NCBI GenBank assembly: GCA_016192205.1
Contig: JACPUP010000068.1
Coordinates: forward strand, 1-39,161
Origin: Candidatus Kerfeldbacteria bacterium
Lineage (GTDB): Bacteria > Patescibacteriota > Patescibacteriia > SBBC01 > JACPUP01
Direction: 5' to 3'
Length of the DNA stretch: 39,161 nucleotides
Made by a program: the position numbers and the translations under genes. Shown here one piece after another: positions 1-7,750 of the stretch. A model generated the notes under the pieces. It ran no database searches, was not told where the DNA came from, and worked only from the letters and a program-made list of their open reading frames with translations. Each line of letters begins with the position of its first letter. The stretch's first letter is position 1.

Positions 1-156
1 CACGTTCGAGAAGGGCGGCTGGTGCGGGCTGGCCCTGGTAATCGGGGTTTCCGCCTTTGTCCCTCGACTGCGTTCGGGACTTCTGCGGACCAGCCGAAGC
101 CTTAGTAGGCGGAGGCTGGCGAGCCCCTGCCCCGGAGTGGTCGTCCCGGAGTTTCG
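1..156. other. Non-coding edge region with inverted repeats downstream of dnaX
   Basis: No convincing coding sequence is seen in either strand. The stretch holds nested inverted repeats: GGCTGGT (17-23) pairs with ACCAGCC (89-95), and inside it GTCCC (59-63) pairs with GGGAC (76-80). A short direct repeat CCCGGAG occurs near 131 and 145. It lies just after the dnaX stop codon, so it may be a 3' structured or terminator region, or an intergenic palindromic repeat cut by the window edge. I could not match it to SRP RNA, tmRNA or RNase P by eye. Confidence 0.35.
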
Positions 157-1701
157 CTACAGCACTTCACCGCCGAACGCGTCGGCAATGCCCTGGACCA
201 CCGCATCGTCGGCGTTCGTTCGCGGCACCACGACGCACTTGACTTTGAGGGGCGTGCTCAACGTCTCGGCCAGCACGCGCTCGAGCGCAGCCCGGTTCTT
301 CACGTCCACCAGCCGTTCCGCGTGGAATGGAAACCGCACGCCGAGGATGAGCGTATCCCCTTTCACGTCTGACGGCGCGACCGACTTGAGCAACAGGGCA
401 ATGCCGTGGTTGACCGACTTCATGGCGGTGATGATCCGAGGCCAGGCCTGTTCGACCGCCGTCAGTTCCACCGACCGCGTGCTCGCAGCGGCTGGCAACG
501 TGACTGCGCTCGATTTCTTCGCTGCCCGCTTCGGCTTTGGCGTTGGTGGGGCTGCCGCGGTGACCCGCGGGGGTGGCGGGGCAGCGCGGTGTTCCGTCGC
601 TCCATTGACCGGAATGGCTTTGAGAATGGCGAGCTCCACTGGCAGCTGCGGCAAGGGCGCGTGTTTCACCTGCCGTTCCAAGTCATGGAACGCCTCCAGA
701 ATCCGGATCAAATCCTCGAGGGTCAGAGACGGCAGAGCGGCCAGCAGTTCCTGCTCCTGTTGAGCGTCGAGCGCAATGAGTCCGCCGCGCTCCAACGCCG
801 GGTTCACTTTGAGGAGCATGAGGCCGCGGACGAACGCGAGGAACGCCGTCAGAAAGTGGGGCAAGGACACGCCTTCTTCCACGATCGTGTTCAGCGTGGT
901 CAAGGCCGCGACCCGGTCGCGACGAACAAACGGATCGAAGAAATCGAGCAACACTTGCACATTCGTCCGCGGCAGCGCTATGGCCGCGACGTCAGCCGTG
1001 ACGCGTTTCTCGCCCAAGGCCAACAACTGCCCTAAGAGCGATTCAGCATCGCGGACCGACCCTTCAGCCCGACGCGCCACGTCGTCGAGCACGTCGTCAT
1101 CCACCTGAACACCCTCGGCGCGAACGATGGTCTGCAACCGTTCCTTGAGTGCGTCCAGGCTGACGCGGTGAAAGTCAAACCGCTGGCAACGGGAGAGAAT
1201 GGTCTCGGGCACCTTGTGGACTTCGGTCGTTGCCAAGATGAACAGTGCGTGGTCCGGCGGCTCTTCCAAGAGTTTGAGGAGCGCGTTGAAGGCGCCGATC
1301 GAAAGCATGTGTACCTCGTCGATGATGAACACCTTGGTCTTGAGGCTGGCCGGTGCCACGCGCGCATTGGCGATGATGTTCTCCCGCACGTGATCAACGC
1401 CCGTCTGTGACGCCGCATCGATCTCAATGAGGTCCAACGCTTGACCATTCAGCATGGCTTGGCACGCCGGACAGGTGTTATCTGGTTCAGCCATGCCGTC
1501 CTTCCGACCAGTGCAGTTGACTGCCCGCGCCAGCAGCCGCGCCACGGTCGTCTTCCCCACCCCGCGCGGGCCCGTGAAGACGTACGCGTGCGCCAATTTT
1601 CCCGACGCAATCTCGTGCGTCAAGGTAACCTGAATGTGTCGCTGCCCGACGAGCTCCTCAAACAACTTCGGGCGGTATTTCCGATACAACGTCACTGCCA
1701 T
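157..1701 (-). CDS. dnaX: DNA polymerase III subunit gamma/tau
   Basis: This is the clamp-loader ATPase of the replicative polymerase, which loads the beta clamp with delta and delta'. The N-terminus is typical (YRKYRPKLFEELVGQ), with Walker A GPRGVGKT at residues 44-51, Walker B VFIIDE at 124-129, and the sensor-1/arginine-finger region LATTEVHKVPETILSRCQRF. The zinc module has Cys63, Cys77 and Cys80, but the usual fourth Cys is Met83. The Pro/Ala/Lys-rich linker and C-terminal domain give 514 aa, tau-like but shorter than E. coli tau (643 aa). I saw no A-AAA-AAG-type slippery site, so a frameshifted gamma form is not supported. The start is ATG 1701; the -10 box lies 9 nt upstream and there is no Shine-Dalgarno sequence, which suggests a leaderless mRNA. 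Confidence 0.97.
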   Translation of the reverse strand: MAVTLYRKYRPKLFEELVGQRHIQVTLTHEIASGKLAHAYVFTGPRGVGKTTVARLLARAVNCTGRKDGMAEPDNTCPACQAMLNGQALDLIEIDAASQTGVDHVRENIIANARVAPASLKTKVFIIDEVHMLSIGAFNALLKLLEEPPDHALFILATTEVHKVPETILSRCQRFDFHRVSLDALKERLQTIVRAEGVQVDDDVLDDVARRAEGSVRDAESLLGQLLALGEKRVTADVAAIALPRTNVQVLLDFFDPFVRRDRVAALTTLNTIVEEGVSLPHFLTAFLAFVRGLMLLKVNPALERGGLIALDAQQEQELLAALPSLTLEDLIRILEAFHDLERQVKHAPLPQLPVELAILKAIPVNGATEHRAAPPPPRVTAAAPPTPKPKRAAKKSSAVTLPAAASTRSVELTAVEQAWPRIITAMKSVNHGIALLLKSVAPSDVKGDTLILGVRFPFHAERLVDVKNRAALERVLAETLSTPLKVKCVVVPRTNADDAVVQGIADAFGGEVL

Positions 1702-1710
1702 GGCGGGGGC

Positions 1711-1739
1711 ATTGTAGCGCAGGGACGGGCGTGAATCAA
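1711..1739 (-). promoter_or_regulatory. dnaX promoter, leaderless type
   Basis: On the minus strand TTGATT (1739-1734), a 17-nt spacer and TACAAT (1716-1711) form a good sigma70-like promoter. Only 9 nt separate the -10 box from the ATG, so the transcript would begin about 2-3 nt before the start codon. The -35 box overlaps the first heptad of the neighbouring inverted heptad element. Confidence 0.75.
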
Positions 1740-1820
1740 GAATCGCGAATAAAGAATCATGGATAAGGCAAGGACGCAGACAACCATCCCGTGATTCGCG
1801 ATTCTCTACTCACCATTCGC
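1733..1820. repeat. Inverted GAAT-heptad element, copy 1
   Basis: The left arm has heptads in strict 7-nt phase from 1733: gaatcaa, gaatcgc, gaataaa, gaatcat, then ggataag. The right arm (1793-1820) is their approximate reverse complement, with units gattcgc, gattctc, tactcac and cattcgc. A loop of about 25-30 nt separates them. It fills the gap between the end of the 192-aa hypothetical gene and the dnaX promoter. The same architecture recurs at 14646, 16806 and 17247. Confidence 0.8.
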
Positions 1821-1829
1821 CCGCTCGTC

Positions 1830-2408
1830 CTACTCGCTCGCCGACGCCTCTGGCATCGCCATGCCAGTGCCACCCTTAATCACGTTCTCCACCGCCCCCC
1901 ACTTGCTCTCACTCTCTTTCGGTACGAGCACGACCACTTCGTCGCCCACCTCACCCTTGAAGTACGTAATGGACGCCAGGAGCACACGGTAACTCTTGCC
2001 GCCAGCCAGGACGCGGTACTCGTCGGTCAACTCGTCCTTGACGAGCGTGCCAATGAGCCGCTGCCGGTCCACTGGGCCAATCTGTTTGTAGACAAACGCG
2101 CCGTCCACGGAAATGGTCAGCTTCAAACGATCACCCTCGACGAGCTTTGACTTGGACGCGTAGTTCGCCGGGACCGAGTAGCGTTTACCGTCTGGCCCCA
2201 CCATGTTCTGGCCGTCGAAGACGCCTTCGATGACCTTGGCGCCATCCACGCTACTCTCGCTGCCGGCCTCGCGCGCTTTGTCGGTCAGCGTGATCGGCGG
2301 ACGTTCCCCGAGCAAATCACGGACAAGTTCGCGCGCCTCATTCAGGCTCGTCTGGGCAGCTTCGATGTACTGTTTGATGACGTCAATCTTGTTGTTGGAC
2401 GAGGGCAT
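1830..2408 (-). CDS. Conserved hypothetical protein, CPR-type, 192 aa
   Basis: I do not recognise a named family. The first 40 residues are predicted helical (KQYIEAAQTSLNEARELVRDLL), followed by a beta-rich region with two similar segments, around GPDGKRYSVPANYASKSKLVEGD and GGKSYRVLLASITYFKGEVGD. These look like small OB-fold or TRAM-like nucleic-acid-binding barrels; this is inference from pattern only. There are no membrane segments or signal peptide, so it should be cytoplasmic. The start is ATG 2408, supported by a textbook AGGAGGT Shine-Dalgarno 7 nt upstream and a promoter about 67 nt upstream. The long leader contrasts with the leaderless neighbours. Confidence 0.85.
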   Translation of the reverse strand: MPSSNNKIDVIKQYIEAAQTSLNEARELVRDLLGERPPITLTDKAREAGSESSVDGAKVIEGVFDGQNMVGPDGKRYSVPANYASKSKLVEGDRLKLTISVDGAFVYKQIGPVDRQRLIGTLVKDELTDEYRVLAGGKSYRVLLASITYFKGEVGDEVVVLVPKESESKWGAVENVIKGGTGMAMPEASASE

Positions 2409-2475
2409 TTGTGTTACCTCCTGCCACGCAGTGTCGTTTCCGTTCAGGTTTATTTACTTTTGGGTGACGGTGTGG

Positions 2476-2504
2476 ATTGTACCCTGAACCGGTCCGGCCG
2501 TCAA
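2476..2504 (-). promoter_or_regulatory. Promoter for the 192-aa hypothetical gene
   Basis: TTGACG (2504-2499), a 17-nt spacer and TACAAT (2481-2476) on the minus strand. The -35 box overlaps the stop codon of the upstream methyltransferase-like gene. It would give a leader of about 60 nt ending in a strong Shine-Dalgarno sequence. Confidence 0.7.
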
Positions 2505-3025
2505 ACACGGTACAAAAACACGCGGGTCGACGTCGGCGTCGGACGATCGACCACGGTCGGCGACCAGTCGGGGATGGCGAACGCATACGAGACGATGCGA
2601 CTACCAGGCTTCAGCTCGCGGTGCAGCTTGCCGGCGAGCTTGCGCATGGCGCGCGGGGTCAAGAACGCCGTGACAACATCCGCTGATGAGAGGTCAGCGT
2701 GGTAGAAATCGCGGTACCGAACCTCGGCCTGCCCACGCCGGAGCTCGCGCCAGAGGATGAGCCGCGAGATGAAGTACGGTACCAGTGCCAGTTCAAATCC
2801 CAGCCCGCGGCCGCCGAACTGCCTGACCGCGGTGCGGAGGAATCTCCCGTCGCCCGATCCGAGGTCAACGACGAGTTCACCCGGCTGCACGTTGGCCGCA
2901 CGCAGCATTCGCTCCACGTCCTGCTGCCGCGTCGGAACCCAGGGTGCGGCCTTGTACGCCCCCAACGCCAGCGTACCAAAGATACCAATGAGCAGCAGCA
3001 AGAAGAAAAAGAAAAACACGGTCAC
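2501..3025 (-). CDS. Membrane-anchored class I SAM methyltransferase-like protein
   Basis: A hydrophobic N-terminal segment (about residues 3-24, FFFFFLLLLIGIFGTLALG) anchors the protein. A Rossmann-type methyltransferase core follows, with motif I VVDLGSGDGRFL at about 52-63; FRDFYHADLSSADVV-like sequence fits the later strand/motif region. The substrate cannot be predicted. I chose GTG 3025 rather than ATG 3091 because GAGGAGG lies about 10 nt upstream of the GTG, it leaves a 16-nt gap after the preceding stop, and the extra 22 residues would only be a shadow of the upstream gene's 3' end. At 174 aa it is short but complete. It probably shares the transcript of the VirB4/TraG-like ATPase gene. 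Confidence 0.8.
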   Translation of the reverse strand: MTVFFFFFLLLLIGIFGTLALGAYKAAPWVPTRQQDVERMLRAANVQPGELVVDLGSGDGRFLRTAVRQFGGRGLGFELALVPYFISRLILWRELRRGQAEVRYRDFYHADLSSADVVTAFLTPRAMRKLAGKLHRELKPGSRIVSYAFAIPDWSPTVVDRPTPTSTRVFLYRV

Positions 3026-3041
3026 GCCCCTCTGCGCCTCC

Positions 3042-6000
3042 TCACTGCCGCGGCTCAAGACTCGGCGGCTGGGCTGCACCGCTGACGCCACCCAGCTGAC
3101 TGCGTTCGAGAATGTCAGCCTCGACCTCGGCTCGATCTCGCCCGTATTTGAGGTGCGAGAGCTCGCGAATCGCCCGGGCCACCTCGCTGCTCGTCGGCGA
3201 CGGCGGGAATGTCTGGAGATGGAAAGCCTTGCCCACCGAGTTGTTGATGAGCAACTTCACGTAGGCGTTAAACCGTTCCTGGTTGACCAAGTCGTAGGCG
3301 TCGAACACCGGCGCAAACTCCTTGGCCAATACCTCCGCGTCTTCGACGCCAATCCTGAAGGCGATCTTCGTGCCCACGTTCCCGAGCACTGCATCGCGGA
3401 CTTTGGTGTCACCGCCCGGTGAGAGCTGCCCCATGTACTGGTGGGCCATGGTGAGGTTCAGCCGGTACTTCCGCGCTTCGGACAGGATGGTGGCAATGGA
3501 GTCCGTGATGAAGTTTTGGAACTCGTCAATGTAGAGGTAGAAGTCTTTGCGCTCGGCTTCGGGCTGGCTGGCGCGCGCCAACGCCGCCATCTGGAGCTTC
3601 GACACGATGATGAGCCCGAGCAACGATGCGTTCACCTCGCCGACCTTCCCCTTCGACAGGTTTACCAGGAGAATTTTTTCTTTGTCCATGACCTCGCGGA
3701 AATCAAACCCCGAGCGCGGCTGGCCAATGATGTTCCGCATCATCGCGTTCTCGACGAACCGACCAACTTTAGAAATGAGGTAGCCGAGCATTTCGGATTT
3801 GTGGAAGTCCGAGGTCTTGGCCATCTCCTTTTCCCAGAACGCGCGCACGATCGGGTCGGTCACCTTGGCGAGCTTGTACCGCTGGAACGCCTTGTCCGTG
3901 AAAATGCGCGGGACGTCCGTGATGGTGCCGGGGTACTCACGATCCTCCATGAGCGTCAGCATGGCGTTGCGCATATTGTGCTCGAACATCGGGCCGATCA
4001 TCTCCGGCGGGAACAGCTTGTAGAAAATGGCAATCATCTCCTGCACGGCAAAGTCGCGTTCCTCTGGGGTATCGGCCTCGAGCATATTGAGACCGAGAGG
4101 ACGGACGGTATCCGACGGATCGAACAGGATGACGTCCTCGGCGCGCTCTTTCGGCACCGCGCCGATGACCGCGTCCACGAGCGAGCCGTGCGGATCCACC
4201 ACGCACACGCCACGGCCTTCGCGGATGTCTTGCTTGGCCATTTCCTCCATGAGCACAGACTTCCCCACGCCAGTCATGCCGATGATGTAGACGTGGCGGC
4301 GGCGGTCGTCGGGCGCGATGCGGATGGTGGTGTCGACGCCGCGGTAGCGGTTCAAGCCCAGCACCAACCCCGCCGTTGGTACGTTGACGGGCGCTGGTGC
4401 CTTGCGCGCAGCCAGCCACAGGATGTTTGGCGTTTCCGTGGTCGGCAGCGGCAGGTGGTAGACGCTCGTTAATTCTTCGGAATTGAGGACAAAGCGCATG
4501 CCTTCGTGAAAATGCCGGAAAATAAAATCATGCACGAACCGCGCTTTGTGCAAGGTCGGCTTTTTCTGAAATCCCGTATTCGACTCTTGGGAGGTGTACT
4601 GGGAAAACGCATTCACGACATTCATGAGCGTTGACCGCGCCTGCTCCTGGGTCGGCGCCGACACCACCACGCGGAGGTTCACATCGAACCCGTACTTACT
4701 CGCCTTCTCTTCGAGCGACTTCACGAGCTCCTGGTCCATGGGCGTGAGCGACGGCGGCACTTGCGTTTTCTTGAGCTCCTCTTCTTGGGACTTCGTTTTG
4801 AAGCTGGAGAAGATGGAACCGCTGACCTTGCCCACGGCTGACCAACCACCTCCTCCGACTGCCGCCATGGCCTCGTTGAAATTCTTGCCGTGCTGGACGA
4901 GCCGGGCCACGCGCTGGCCAGCTGCCCGCCAGCCCTTGCGCGCCGGCCGGATGACGTACTGAATGGCCACGCCTTCTTCCGGACCGAGTTTCGACAAGGT
5001 GTTCGTCACGGCATTGAGCGGGTCGGCGTCGAGTTTTCGGTACGTGCGAATCTGGAACATCGAACGGCGCGACAGCCCAAGGTACGTTCCGACAATCTTC
5101 CCCTGCGGCGAAAAAATGTTGTAATCCTCCACTTCCTCAATGTGCGCCTTGTCGTACTGGGCGTGGACTTGCTGTTCCACCAGACGCTGGAGGTGCCGCG
5201 GAACTGCGAGATAGAACACGATCAACCCTTTCTGGGAGACGATCTCGAGCGAGAGTTGGTCATTCCGGCCATGCCAAAAGTTCAGCCAACTCGTGTGGAG
5301 CACATTGCGGCCCTGCTCGGGACGGATGTTGCCTAGGTTCAAGTAGAGCGTTTCGGCAGCTGCCAAGAGCTCTTTCGGGTCAGGCGCGGGCTGGCCTTCT
5401 TTCGTTCCCGCTTCTTTGGGCACGAGCACGCGGAGGATGACGAGCTGGAGCGACAAGGGCAGCTTGTTCGATCGGCGCAAGCCCAGGCGGATGAGTGCGA
5501 TGACGGCGACCGCGACACCGATGGCGAGCACCCCCAGCAGAATGAGCTGCACGATGGGCTGCTCGAGCAACCCGTCCGCTCCATCCGACGCGCTGGCCGA
5601 CGGCCCAACCGACAACCCCAACTGGAGCACAGCGTGCAATCGCTGGCCCCGCTTCTTTTGCGCTAGGGCGATAACCTGGTCAGCTTTGATCTTGGCTTCT
5701 TGCTCGAGGAAGAACCGGTTGACGCCCGGGATGAGCTTGAGCCAGCCGCGGATGAGGTTCAAAATGGATTTCGTCTTGAGCTTGACCTGTTCGATGAGCC
5801 GGCCAATGCGCGTGGCCACCTCTTCGCCCTCGCGACGAAACCGCTCTTGGTCCTCGGGCGACAGCCGCACGTACACGTCCTGCAAATCCTCGGCCAAGAT
5901 GTGCTCGATTTCAAGCACAAGTGAACTCTTTGCTCCAGGCGGTACCGGCGACAGTGGGGTGGGGACCGGCGCTGGTGCCGGACGCTCGGCCGGCGCTGGC

Positions 6001-6119
6001 TGGGCCTGCCCTGGCCGTTGCTCTGGCTGCTCTGACGCAGGAAAATGCTCGGGCTGCTCACCTGGCTGCTCGCGTCTCGGCTGGATCGGTGGTCCCTCTG
6101 GAATGCTTGGCTTTTCCAT
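3042..6119 (-). CDS. VirB4/TraG-type (T4SS-like) ATPase with N-terminal membrane anchor
   Basis: This 1025-aa protein starts with a Pro/Gln/Glu-rich low-complexity region (about 1-65), then a helical region, then a hydrophobic segment near 190-213 (LILLGVLAIGVAVAVIALI). A second low-complexity helical part precedes the motor. The ATPase has Walker A GMTGVGKS near 611-618, a VVDPHGSLVD motif and Walker B YLYIDEFQNF near 860, followed by a conjugative-ATPase-type sensor region (LTMAHQYMGQL). The family couples ATP hydrolysis to DNA or protein movement at the inner membrane. No relaxase, VirB8/9/10 or pilin gene is near, so the partner is unknown. The start is ATG 6119, 12 nt after a TATACT box. 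Confidence 0.85.
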   Translation of the reverse strand: MEKPSIPEGPPIQPRREQPGEQPEHFPASEQPEQRPGQAQPAPAERPAPAPVPTPLSPVPPGAKSSLVLEIEHILAEDLQDVYVRLSPEDQERFRREGEEVATRIGRLIEQVKLKTKSILNLIRGWLKLIPGVNRFFLEQEAKIKADQVIALAQKKRGQRLHAVLQLGLSVGPSASASDGADGLLEQPIVQLILLGVLAIGVAVAVIALIRLGLRRSNKLPLSLQLVILRVLVPKEAGTKEGQPAPDPKELLAAAETLYLNLGNIRPEQGRNVLHTSWLNFWHGRNDQLSLEIVSQKGLIVFYLAVPRHLQRLVEQQVHAQYDKAHIEEVEDYNIFSPQGKIVGTYLGLSRRSMFQIRTYRKLDADPLNAVTNTLSKLGPEEGVAIQYVIRPARKGWRAAGQRVARLVQHGKNFNEAMAAVGGGGWSAVGKVSGSIFSSFKTKSQEEELKKTQVPPSLTPMDQELVKSLEEKASKYGFDVNLRVVVSAPTQEQARSTLMNVVNAFSQYTSQESNTGFQKKPTLHKARFVHDFIFRHFHEGMRFVLNSEELTSVYHLPLPTTETPNILWLAARKAPAPVNVPTAGLVLGLNRYRGVDTTIRIAPDDRRRHVYIIGMTGVGKSVLMEEMAKQDIREGRGVCVVDPHGSLVDAVIGAVPKERAEDVILFDPSDTVRPLGLNMLEADTPEERDFAVQEMIAIFYKLFPPEMIGPMFEHNMRNAMLTLMEDREYPGTITDVPRIFTDKAFQRYKLAKVTDPIVRAFWEKEMAKTSDFHKSEMLGYLISKVGRFVENAMMRNIIGQPRSGFDFREVMDKEKILLVNLSKGKVGEVNASLLGLIIVSKLQMAALARASQPEAERKDFYLYIDEFQNFITDSIATILSEARKYRLNLTMAHQYMGQLSPGGDTKVRDAVLGNVGTKIAFRIGVEDAEVLAKEFAPVFDAYDLVNQERFNAYVKLLINNSVGKAFHLQTFPPSPTSSEVARAIRELSHLKYGRDRAEVEADILERSQLGGVSGAAQPPSLEPRQ

Positions 6120-6131
6120 TTTGGTACACCC

Positions 6132-6160
6132 AGTATACCAAAAAATGGCCGGCTTTTCAA
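6132..6160 (-). promoter_or_regulatory. Promoter of the VirB4/TraG-like ATPase gene
   Basis: TTGAAA (6160-6155), a 17-nt spacer and TATACT (6137-6132) on the minus strand. The start codon is 12 nt beyond the -10 box, so the predicted leader is about 5-6 nt. The -10 box lies inside an imperfect dyad (TTGGTATAC/GGTGTACCAA, 6121-6140) that could be an operator. Confidence 0.75.
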
Positions 6161-6188
6161 TGGAGCGGCACGCTCTCGGACTTAGGTC

Positions 6189-6217
6189 TTGACTTTATTT
6201 TCAGGGTGTGATAGGGT
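6189..6217 (+). promoter_or_regulatory. Possible promoter for the lipoprotein gene
   Basis: TTGACT (6189-6194), a 17-nt spacer and TAGGGT (6212-6217). The -35 box is good and the -10 box is weak. It would give a leader of about 65 nt carrying GGAG before the ATG. Confidence 0.4.
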
Positions 6218-6285
6218 GTTCTGTTCGTCGCGTAAATGTCAGGTTTTATGCGGCCCGCCAGGTCGCAAAAGAACTGGAGAATGTC

Positions 6286-6702
6286 ATGAGAAGAATCGCC
6301 CTTTCCATCATCGCACTCCTCGTGCTCCTGCCCGCCTGCGCCTGCCGGGTCGTCGATATCGTCGGCTACGCGCTCCCCATCGAGCGCACGTTCGGCGACC
6401 TGTACGTCTACAACAAGGATGGGATTCCCATCCGCGTCGTAGTCGACAGAGCCGATCGCGATCCCCAGATGAGGGACGTGGCCGTGGTGCTCAACCCCGG
6501 GCACGAAACGTCCTTCCCCTTCTCGCTGGGCGAGCACGTCGTCCACAGCCAGTGGCAGCGGTACGACGGCAAGTGGATCGGGATCGGGTCGGCGCGCTTC
6601 ACCATCGAAGCGACCGACAGAAACGGCGACGGCACGGTGGATTCGCGGGACGACCCTTGCTACTCGGTCGCCCGCGGCGAGGGGTTCCGCCCATGCCACT
6701 GA
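6286..6702 (+). CDS. Predicted lipoprotein with a calcium-binding (EF-hand/dockerin-like) loop
   Basis: This 138-aa protein has a lipoprotein signal: positively charged MRR, a hydrophobic core, and lipobox LPAC with the lipidated Cys at residue 18. Near the C-terminus, residues 111-122 read DRNGDGTVDSRD, an excellent DxNxDGxxxxxD calcium-loop match. The middle is beta-rich without a recognisable family. ATG 6286 is chosen over the upstream in-frame ATG 6208 because GGAG lies at a good distance and the signal peptide begins there. It is probably surface anchored. It sits alone between a divergent gene and a terminator, so its function is unknown. Confidence 0.8.
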   Translation: MRRIALSIIALLVLLPACACRVVDIVGYALPIERTFGDLYVYNKDGIPIRVVVDRADRDPQMRDVAVVLNPGHETSFPFSLGEHVVHSQWQRYDGKWIGIGSARFTIEATDRNGDGTVDSRDDPCYSVARGEGFRPCH

Positions 6703-6750
6703 CGAGCGAGGACCTCTTTCTCCACGAACGGAGGAAGACCGCACCCATCC

Positions 6751-6798
6751 GAGGGCCCAATCGAAACGGAAATTCGATTGCGGCCCTCAACTTTTATT
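6751..6798 (+). terminator. Rho-independent terminator after the lipoprotein gene
   Basis: GAGGGCC (6751-6757) pairs with GGCCCTC (6782-6788), and the inner AATCGA (6759-6764) pairs with TCGATT (6774-6779). The T-rich tail CTTTTATT follows. This is a strong, long stem and separates the lipoprotein gene from the next promoter. Confidence 0.85.
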
Positions 6799-6806
6799 CC
6801 GCACAC

Positions 6807-6835
6807 TTGCAAAACGTCTCGTCGTGTGCTATACT
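6807..6835 (+). promoter_or_regulatory. Promoter of the membrane/AAA+ operon
   Basis: TTGCAA (6807-6812), a 17-nt spacer and TATACT (6830-6835). It immediately follows the terminator and drives the three-gene operon 6871-8951. An ATG at 6837 is too close to the -10 box to be translated from this promoter. Confidence 0.75.
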
Positions 6836-6870
6836 AATGAGCGAAAAGAATCATCAAAACAAAAATCGCG

Positions 6871-7746
6871 ATGAAATCATCGGAAAATGTAATGGCCGTT
6901 GCGCCGTGGCTCACGTTTCCTGAAGCCACGCTTTTGACCGCGCGCGCACTCAAACGCGTCATCCCGCAGTTGGCCGGTGCGGACGAGTACCAGGTGGCCT
7001 CACAAACCTTGCGGCCCACTCTTGTGAAGCGTACCGGCTACACGTTTATCACAGCGGTTGCTCCGCGCTACAATCGTGCGACCTGCGATCTCTCGACCAC
7101 AGGCGTTTTCGTATTCGCCACGCCTCAATCCGTCGTCGCGGTCTACCACCGGTTCCCCGTGCGGCCGGAAGATGACGCTGCGCTCCAAGCACTCGGGCCG
7201 TCAGCCACACCGCCTGCCAAACTCGGGGCACTCATGGAGCAACTCCTCCGTTGCTACCAACGGACACTGGCAGCCATCGCCGCCCAAGCCACACACGCAG
7301 AGCGTGGCGAGGGGACGTCCGCGCGGGAACGGATGCTCGTGGGCCGGAACGTGGGCGAGTTCCACGCCCTCCTGCAAGCGACCCTGAAACCGCTTTCGAA
7401 GCTTGGGGCCGACCCGGCGCTCATCTCAACCGACCGCGCCGCCAGCCTTCGCCTCATGCGCGACGCCATCACCACGCGCTGGCACGACCTACGGCGCGAG
7501 GTGGGCAGGCGCCACGGTCGCCCGGCTTCCGCCACCCTCCCCGAGCCGCTGCAGCGGTCGCTCAACCGCTACCTGGCCGTGGGCGGCGTGGTCGTCGCGT
7601 TCGTCCTGGCCGCCACCACCTTCGGCTTCGGCTCGCGGCACCGTCCCTTACTCGAACAACCCTTCCTCTTCTGGTTCATTGGCACCACGCTGGTCTTTGC
7701 CGTCCTCGGTGTGCTAGAATTCCTGCGGAGGAAGCAACTCCTCTAG
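6871..7746 (+). CDS. Hypothetical membrane protein, 291 aa
   Basis: No family recognised. The first 230 residues are soluble with alpha/beta character. Two hydrophobic segments lie at the C-terminus (YLAVGGVVVAFVLAATTFGF and FLFWFIGTTLVFAVLGVLEFL), followed by a short basic tail (RRKQLL), so it is probably tail-anchored with the large domain in the cytoplasm. The start ATG 6871 is about 35 nt downstream of the -10 box; no clear Shine-Dalgarno is seen. It is the first gene of an operon with a small membrane protein and a membrane-anchored AAA+ protein, which suggests the three act together at the membrane. That is inference from spacing (4 and 10 nt gaps). Confidence 0.8.
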   Translation: MKSSENVMAVAPWLTFPEATLLTARALKRVIPQLAGADEYQVASQTLRPTLVKRTGYTFITAVAPRYNRATCDLSTTGVFVFATPQSVVAVYHRFPVRPEDDAALQALGPSATPPAKLGALMEQLLRCYQRTLAAIAAQATHAERGEGTSARERMLVGRNVGEFHALLQATLKPLSKLGADPALISTDRAASLRLMRDAITTRWHDLRREVGRRHGRPASATLPEPLQRSLNRYLAVGGVVVAFVLAATTFGFGSRHRPLLEQPFLFWFIGTTLVFAVLGVLEFLRRKQLL

Positions 7747-7750
7747 CCCT

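Noticed and set aside
1..156. 4.5S RNA, tmRNA or RNase P RNA
   Set aside because: The diagnostic conserved core sequences of these RNAs were not found on either strand.
157..700. Programmed frameshift site in dnaX
   Set aside because: No A-AAA-AAG-like slippery heptamer is visible on the coding strand of dnaX.
3441..4472. 343-aa plus-strand open frame
   Set aside because: His/Arg/Asp-rich shadow antisense to the VirB4/TraG-like ATPase gene, with no recognisable fold or ribosome site.
6837..6923. ATG-started short frame just after TATACT
   Set aside because: The ATG begins 1 nt after the -10 box, so it would lie at or before the transcript start; the downstream 291-aa gene is a better fit.
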